From: UBA11704 sp964491805
Lineage (GTDB): Bacteria > Patescibacteriota > Minisyncoccia > Phycocordibacterales > UBA5272
Assembly: GCA_964491805.1 (NCBI GenBank)
Contig: CAZBGU010000002.1
Span: 1 to 64,000, forward strand
Reading direction: 5' to 3'
DNA length: 64,000 nt
How positions within the stretch are numbered: the stretch's first letter is position 1; the number at the start of each line of letters is the position of its first letter. Positions 59,319 through 64,000 of the stretch are shown here, piece after piece. A program made the position numbers and the translations under genes. A model generated the notes under the pieces. The model had not been told where the DNA came from and made no database searches. It saw only the letters and a program-made list of their open reading frames with translations.

Positions 59319-61328
59319 ATGAATAGAGATACTGTTACAAAAAGAGTGGTGGAATTACGAAAACTACTTGAGCGTCACCGTGTTCTCTATCATGTTCATG
59401 ATGCTCCAGAAATATCAGATGAAGTGTACGATTCACTCATGAGTGAGCTTGGTGCACTCGAGAAGCAGTACCCTGAACTTGATTCACCGCTATCGCCAAC
59501 ACATCGTGTAGGGGGAGATCCTTTACCATATTTTGAAAAAGTTACCCATGATATACGTCAGTGGAGTTTTGATAACGTCTTTTCATTTAATGAACTTACA
59601 GAATGGGAAGAAAGAAATATTTCTCTTCTCAAGAAAGAGTACAAAGAAACTATTTCTACTTCTGATATTTCATATATAGCAGAAATGAAAATTGATGGAC
59701 TCAAGGTAGTTATGACATATAAAGATGGCAAGTTGATTCGTGCTGCTACGAGAGGTAATGGTGAAGTTGGTGAAGATATTACAGAGAACATCAAGACAGT
59801 GCGTTCTATTCCTCTTATCTTACCTGAATCAAAGTCATTCACGGTGATAGGGGAAGCGTGGATGAAGAAAAAAGATCTTGACGCTCTTAATAAAGAGCGA
59901 GAGAGAGAGGGTCTCGCGTTATATGCAAACACTCGTAATCTTGCGGCGGGGACGTTACGACAACTTGATCCAAAGATTGTTGCTAAACGTAATATTCAGA
60001 TATTTGCGTACGACATAGAAGGTGGTAATTACAAGACACAAGAAGAAGAGTTGCATACGCTCGAGTCATATGGTTTCTTGGTTAACCCTGCACGAAAAGT
60101 ATGTCGTACACTTCGTGATATACAAAGTTTTTATGATACATGGATAGAGAAGCGTCATGGCGAGGATTATGGTATTGATGGATTGGTTGTAAAAATTAAC
60201 GAGCGTGTTATTTGGAATGCGCTTGGATATACTGCTAAGTCCCCACGAGGGGGTGTAGCGTACAAGTTCCCTGCAGAAGAAGTCGCAACGAAGCTTCTAT
60301 CTATTACATGTCAGGTGGGGCGTACGGGTGCAGTTACACCAGTTGCTGAACTCGCTCCAGTACTTCTTGCAGGCTCGACGGTATCTCGTGCAACACTTCA
60401 TAATCAGGATGAAATTGCTAGACTGGATGTTCGTATTGGTGATACCGTTGCACTGCGTAAGGCAGGGGATGTGATCCCTGAAATTTTCGATGTCTTCAAA
60501 GAACTTAGACCTAAAGGTTCAGTAATGTATGAGATGCCGTCTACATGTCCGTCGTGTTCCTCAACTCTTGTGCGTACAGAAGTTGGTAAAGACATGTCTG
60601 CGGCACTCTATTGTAAAAATCAAACTTGTCCAGCACAACATATTGAAGGGTTGATTCATTTTGTAAGTAAGAAGGGGATGAACATTGAGGGTCTCGGCGA
60701 GAAAATTATAGAAACCTTCCATGATATTGGATTAATTACAGATGTTGTGTCAATTTTTAATCTTAAGAAAGAAGATATTGTCGGTCTTGAAGGTTTTGGA
60801 GAGAAGTCTGCGGATAACATCATCGCTTCAATTACCACAGCACGGAATGTTCCGCTACATCGTCTCATTTATTCGCTTGGTATTCGTCATGTTGGAGAAC
60901 AAACAGCAAAGGATATCGCAGGGCATTTCAAGACTGTTGAGGCACTTCTTGCTGCTCAGGATGATGATTTTCTTGCCATTGAAGGAGTCGGTACTATTGT
61001 TCTGCAGTCACTTCGGGATTATTTTTCTAACGAAGAGTCAGTGTCACTTTTTAAGCGTTTACTAGATGAGGTTGTAGTAGAAAAGGTGGTAGATAGAAGT
61101 GGTAACAAGTTGCACGGTCTAACATTTGTTATTACCGGAACACTTCCGACGCTGTCACGTGACGAGGCAAAATTATTGATAGAAAATAATGGTGGCAAGG
61201 TTTCCGGAAGTGTTTCCAAAAAGACCAGCTATCTTCTTGCTGGGGACGGAGGTGGTAGTAAGAGAGAAGACGCTGAGAAATTAGGCATTTCTATTCTCGA
61301 TGAAGATAGTTTGAAAAACATGCTATAA
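59319..61328 (+). CDS. ligA: NAD-dependent DNA ligase LigA
   Basis: Seals nicks in replication and repair. Ia domain (LLERHRVLYHVHDAPEISDEVYDSL), adenylation site Lys in EMKIDGLKVVMTYK (KxDG), OB fold, four-cysteine zinc finger (CPSC...LYCKN..CPA), helix-hairpin-helix repeats (VGLEGFGEKSADNI, LAIEGVGTIVLQSL) and a C-terminal BRCT domain (LHGLTFVITGTLPTLSRDEAKLLIENNGGKVSGSVSKKTSYLLAG). 669 residues, complete. TATTCT ends six bases before the ATG. gatC starts 10 bases after the stop. Confidence 0.97.
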   Translation: MNRDTVTKRVVELRKLLERHRVLYHVHDAPEISDEVYDSLMSELGALEKQYPELDSPLSPTHRVGGDPLPYFEKVTHDIRQWSFDNVFSFNELTEWEERNISLLKKEYKETISTSDISYIAEMKIDGLKVVMTYKDGKLIRAATRGNGEVGEDITENIKTVRSIPLILPESKSFTVIGEAWMKKKDLDALNKEREREGLALYANTRNLAAGTLRQLDPKIVAKRNIQIFAYDIEGGNYKTQEEELHTLESYGFLVNPARKVCRTLRDIQSFYDTWIEKRHGEDYGIDGLVVKINERVIWNALGYTAKSPRGGVAYKFPAEEVATKLLSITCQVGRTGAVTPVAELAPVLLAGSTVSRATLHNQDEIARLDVRIGDTVALRKAGDVIPEIFDVFKELRPKGSVMYEMPSTCPSCSSTLVRTEVGKDMSAALYCKNQTCPAQHIEGLIHFVSKKGMNIEGLGEKIIETFHDIGLITDVVSIFNLKKEDIVGLEGFGEKSADNIIASITTARNVPLHRLIYSLGIRHVGEQTAKDIAGHFKTVEALLAAQDDDFLAIEGVGTIVLQSLRDYFSNEESVSLFKRLLDEVVVEKVVDRSGNKLHGLTFVITGTLPTLSRDEAKLLIENNGGKVSGSVSKKTSYLLAGDGGGSKREDAEKLGISILDEDSLKNML

Positions 61329-61329
61329 T
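61324..61329 (+). promoter_or_regulatory. -10 box of gatC inside the end of ligA
   Basis: TATAAT overlaps the ligA stop codon TAA and lies nine bases before the gatC ATG, the usual leaderless spacing here. It could allow gatCA to be transcribed separately from ligA. Confidence 0.5.
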
Positions 61330-61338
61330 TGTTTAACT

Positions 61339-61623
61339 ATGATATTTACAGAACAAGATCTCGACAACCTTTCACGTCTTGCACGTATTGATATTGCAAA
61401 AGAAGAAAAACAACAAATGCTTCACGATATACAGGCAATTCTAGGCTATGTATCTGAGATAAATGATATCGATGGAGAGCTAGGGCGGTACGAGGTTTCT
61501 CTCTATAATGTTGTACGTGAGGATGTTGTTACTTGTGACACAGGTTCTAATACCGAAGCAATTCTTGCAAACGCTCCCGCATCAAAAGATGGCTATGTGG
61601 AAGTTATTCAAGTTCTTAAGTAA
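61339..61623 (+). CDS. gatC: Aspartyl/glutamyl-tRNA amidotransferase subunit C
   Basis: Stabilises the GatCAB complex that turns Glu-tRNA(Gln) or Asp-tRNA(Asn) into Gln- or Asn-tRNA. LDNLSRLARIDIAKEEKQQMLHDIQAILGYVSEINDID is the GatC family opening (LA.L.L...E...L..IL..V..L) . 94 residues, normal. gatA follows after 11 bases. Confidence 0.92.
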   Translation: MIFTEQDLDNLSRLARIDIAKEEKQQMLHDIQAILGYVSEINDIDGELGRYEVSLYNVVREDVVTCDTGSNTEAILANAPASKDGYVEVIQVLK

Positions 61624-61634
61624 GATATATATTT

Positions 61635-63056
61635 ATGAAAAAAACACTTCGACAATTACATGAAGAGCTTAAGAGCGGGTCGCTTACGGTAGAGTCTCTT
61701 GTTGCAGCATCACTTCAGACAATCAAAGAAAAAGACACAGATGTTCACGCGCTTCTTGGTTTATATTCTGATGCATTCATTAGTTCACAAATAAAAAGTG
61801 CTCAAGCGATGTTCTCCAATAAAACATCGACAGTTCTTACAGGTATTCCAATTGTTCTTAAGGACAACATTCTTGTCAAAGGAGAAATTGCTACGGGTGG
61901 TTCTAAGATTCTTGAGAAATATGTTGCAACGTACGACGCAACTGTTGTTAAGAAACTGAAGAATGCGGGTGCTGTCATAGTCGGTCGTGCCAACATGGAT
62001 GAGTTTGCAATGGGTGGCTCTACTGAGAACTCTGCATATGGTGTAACAAAAAATCCACACGATCTTACAAAGATTGCTGGTGGCTCGTCAGGTGGATCAG
62101 CTGCTGTCGTTGCGTATGGAGGGGTTCCGGTGTCTCTTGGTTCTGATACTGGAGGATCTATTCGTCAACCTGCATCGTTCTGTGGCATCGTAGGACTCAA
62201 GACAACCTATGGTGACGTGTCTCGTTACGGTGTTATGGCGATGGGAAGTTCACTTGATCAAATTGGACCATTTGGCAATTCAGTAGAAGACGTTGAAGAT
62301 CTTTACAGTGTAATTACAGGTCATGACGAACATGACAGTACGTCGCTTCCAGATGCGCTTCGGAATACGCAAACTGCAACTAATCTTAAAAAAGTTGTCG
62401 GTGTGCCGATGTCATTTGTTAATCAGAAGGGTGTTGATGCTTTAGTGCTAGCTAATTTCAATCAGTCAATCGAGAAAATGAAGTCTGCCGGGTATACAAT
62501 TAAAGATATAACTATTCCGAATCTTGAAAAGGCGCTTTCTGTGTACTATGTTCTTATGTTCGCTGAGGTTTCGAGTAATCTTGCACGCTATGATGGTATT
62601 CGTTACGGCCTTTCTCACCCTGGTGAGACGAGTATTCGAAGTTACTTTGAGTCGCGTACTGCGGGATTCGGGCAAGAGGTGCGCAGAAGAATCCTTCTTG
62701 GAACATATGTACTTTCATCTGGTTACTACGATGCGTATTACAACAAAGCAAACCTTGTACGTGACATGCTTAAGAAAGAGTTCGTGAAGGTGTTCAAGGA
62801 TGTTGATGTAATCGCAACACCAACATCTCCAGTTCCTGCGTTTGCTATTGGCGAGAAATCGCATGATCCGCTGTCTATGTACCTTGCAGATATTTTTACT
62901 GTCCCGGTCAATATTGTAGGAGTTCCGGCAATTTCAATTCCATCAGGGAAAACCCCCTCTGGCCTACCGCTCGGATTACAGTTTATTGCACCACACACAC
63001 GTGAAGATGTCCTCTTTAGTATTGGTAAGGACTTTGAGAAACTTCGCACGGAGTAA
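61635..63056 (+). CDS. gatA: Aspartyl/glutamyl-tRNA amidotransferase subunit A
   Basis: Amidase subunit that frees ammonia from glutamine. The Ser-cisSer-Lys triad is visible: Lys in GIPIVLKDNILVKG, the GGSSGGSAAVVAYGGVPVSLGSDTGGSIRQPASFCG block with both serines, and GLKTTYGDVSRYGV. 473 residues. gatB is not in the window and no GlnRS was seen; it may lie beyond the right edge or elsewhere. Confidence 0.96.
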   Translation: MKKTLRQLHEELKSGSLTVESLVAASLQTIKEKDTDVHALLGLYSDAFISSQIKSAQAMFSNKTSTVLTGIPIVLKDNILVKGEIATGGSKILEKYVATYDATVVKKLKNAGAVIVGRANMDEFAMGGSTENSAYGVTKNPHDLTKIAGGSSGGSAAVVAYGGVPVSLGSDTGGSIRQPASFCGIVGLKTTYGDVSRYGVMAMGSSLDQIGPFGNSVEDVEDLYSVITGHDEHDSTSLPDALRNTQTATNLKKVVGVPMSFVNQKGVDALVLANFNQSIEKMKSAGYTIKDITIPNLEKALSVYYVLMFAEVSSNLARYDGIRYGLSHPGETSIRSYFESRTAGFGQEVRRRILLGTYVLSSGYYDAYYNKANLVRDMLKKEFVKVFKDVDVIATPTSPVPAFAIGEKSHDPLSMYLADIFTVPVNIVGVPAISIPSGKTPSGLPLGLQFIAPHTREDVLFSIGKDFEKLRTE

Positions 63057-63180
63057 TCATAATACACAAAGGGTACGGAGTGTTTTGTGATATTATTATG
63101 ATATAGGTGTGCTTAGTGTTTTGTATTGCGCAGATTTGTATTTGCTATACACTACAAGCCACTTTCTACAAGCTGCCCCC

Positions 63181-64000
63181 ATGTATTCTCTTTCCATTGA
63201 TTATCTTTTTAATAGAATCTACGATGTTTTGCTTTGGATAAAATACACATGGCTTTTTTCCATACTTCGAAAGTCTCCGGAGACATATCTAGATGAACAC
63301 TCAGGCCGCGATTGGGACGGACTGCGAGATAGAGGATGGTTTGACGAATACTTAGCACAGAAAGATATGGCAGTGCCTCCTGCAGAGGTTCATGTTTCAT
63401 TGTGGCAAAGAATGCTCGAAGGTCTCGGTCTAAAAGTTCGTGATAGTGATAATGACGGTATACCAGATATTACTGATAGTCGACCTTATGATGCAGACAA
63501 TTTAACAAAAGCACAGTTAAAAGAGAGATACGAAGCAGATTACTCTTTTTTTGATAAAGTTCGAGACATGTTCGGTATAGGACCAAAAGATACCGACAAA
63601 GATGGTGTTCCAGATAGTTACGAAGTGAACCATGGTCTTGATCCTAAGAATCCAGATTCTGATAGAGACGGTGCTCTTGATGGTCAAGAGTTAGTGCAGG
63701 GTACTGACCCGTTAAACAACGACACGGATGGTGACGGAGTTTTAGATGGACGCGATGAGGCCCCTCTTGATCCTAAGGTCTCATCAATCGGTCCTGACAG
63801 TGATGGCGATGGTGTAAGTGACAGAATAGAAAAATTTCTCGGCATAGATAGTACAAAAACAGATACAGATGGTGACGGTATACCAGATAGCATGGACACG
63901 TATCCACTTGATCCAGAAAATTTGAGCAAGATACCTGCACTTGATATCAATAAAGCAACTGAAGGTTTACATTTTTCAATACAAAACCCAGTGTTATCTG
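63181..64000 (+). CDS. Thrombospondin type-3/calcium-binding repeat protein (3' end cut by window edge)
   Basis: The first 273 residues of a longer protein. An N-terminal hydrophobic stretch (IYDVLLWIKYTWLFSIL) may insert in the membrane. From about residue 90 it has tandem Asp-rich repeats: DSDNDGIPDITDSRPYD, DTDKDGVPDSYEVNHGLD, DSDRDGALDGQELVQGTDP, DTDGDGVLDGRDEAPLD, DSDGDGVSDRIEKFLGID and DTDGDGIPDSMDTYPLD, each a DxDxDGxxD calcium loop. Such arrays stiffen surface proteins when calcium is bound. The frame starts at ATG and stays open to the edge. It is a plausible surface or pilus-associated protein; no enzyme domain is seen yet. Confidence 0.8.
   Translation, partial: MYSLSIDYLFNRIYDVLLWIKYTWLFSILRKSPETYLDEHSGRDWDGLRDRGWFDEYLAQKDMAVPPAEVHVSLWQRMLEGLGLKVRDSDNDGIPDITDSRPYDADNLTKAQLKERYEADYSFFDKVRDMFGIGPKDTDKDGVPDSYEVNHGLDPKNPDSDRDGALDGQELVQGTDPLNNDTDGDGVLDGRDEAPLDPKVSSIGPDSDGDGVSDRIEKFLGIDSTKTDTDGDGIPDSMDTYPLDPENLSKIPALDINKATEGLHFSIQNPVLS

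Overview
The window is a mostly AT-rich bacterial chromosome segment that uses the standard bacterial code (TGA is a stop, for example at the ends of the HI0933-like flavoprotein and the PilP-like gene). Gene content points to the Candidate Phyla Radiation (Patescibacteria), most likely Parcubacteria (Paceibacteria): a compact valS (707 codons), a full type IV pilus locus, DKNYY-like, DUF4406-like and YibE/F-like proteins, a CapA-like phosphatase, and a calcium-binding repeat protein beside gatA. This placement is inference from gene content; no rRNA is present. No CRISPR array was seen.

Layout. 1-3 kb: an AlaX editing protein (cut by the edge), an ACT-like protein, a decayed nucleotidyltransferase, a DKNYY-like lipid-anchored or membrane protein, and tRNA-Phe with partial copies of its own ends on both sides. 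3.5-7.4 kb: a secreted Fn3 protein, Hsp20 and valS. 7.5-10.4 kb: a SET-domain lysine methyltransferase beside a 39-residue histone-H1-like Lys/Ala protein, flanked by two GC-rich gene cassettes, one carrying a scaffold gap that is probably an assembly artefact. 10.5-17.7 kb: small membrane proteins, secA, a nucleotidyltransferase, a GNAT enzyme and murF. 17.7-22.4 kb: a ribosome hibernation factor cassette, then pgl-zwf-gnd plus a SIS-domain isomerase (oxidative pentose phosphate branch). 22.5-26.4 kb: a zinc-finger microprotein, a beta-lactamase-fold hydrolase and cytochrome bd oxidase (cydAB). 26.5-31 kb: a recombinase remnant, a metal-homeostasis cluster (YibE/F, Fur-family regulator, CooC-like ATPase) with palindromic operators, a two-gene GC-rich cassette, a His-rich membrane protein and tRNA-Glu. 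31.3-35 kb: a lysozyme-like protein, mscL, two serine tRNAs with echo sequences, and two more GC-rich cassettes. 35.3-47.7 kb: a secreted peptidoglycan-binding protein, cysteine desulfurase, a CapA-like protein, an ArsR-rhodanese-glutaredoxin-rhodanese-DUF2892 operon, a YgjP-like protease, a flavoprotein, ung and comF. 47.7-59.3 kb: the type IV pilus locus (pilM, N, O, P-like, B, T, C, major pilin, pilD, minor pilins). 59.3-64 kb: ligA, gatC, gatA and the start of a thrombospondin type-3 repeat protein.

Two genome-wide patterns stand out. First, many native genes have a TATAAT/TATACT-like box only 6-9 bases before the start codon, so their mRNAs are probably leaderless. Second, six dispersed GC-rich loci (near 7.5, 9.6, 17.8, 29.5, 32.1 and 34.4 kb) break that rule: most have a leader and a Shine-Dalgarno-like site, each is followed by its own GC-rich stem-loop, and their codon use differs from their neighbours. 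They look like acquired, self-contained expression units and are the best candidate here for an undescribed system, together with the SET/H1-like pair and the tRNA echo elements.
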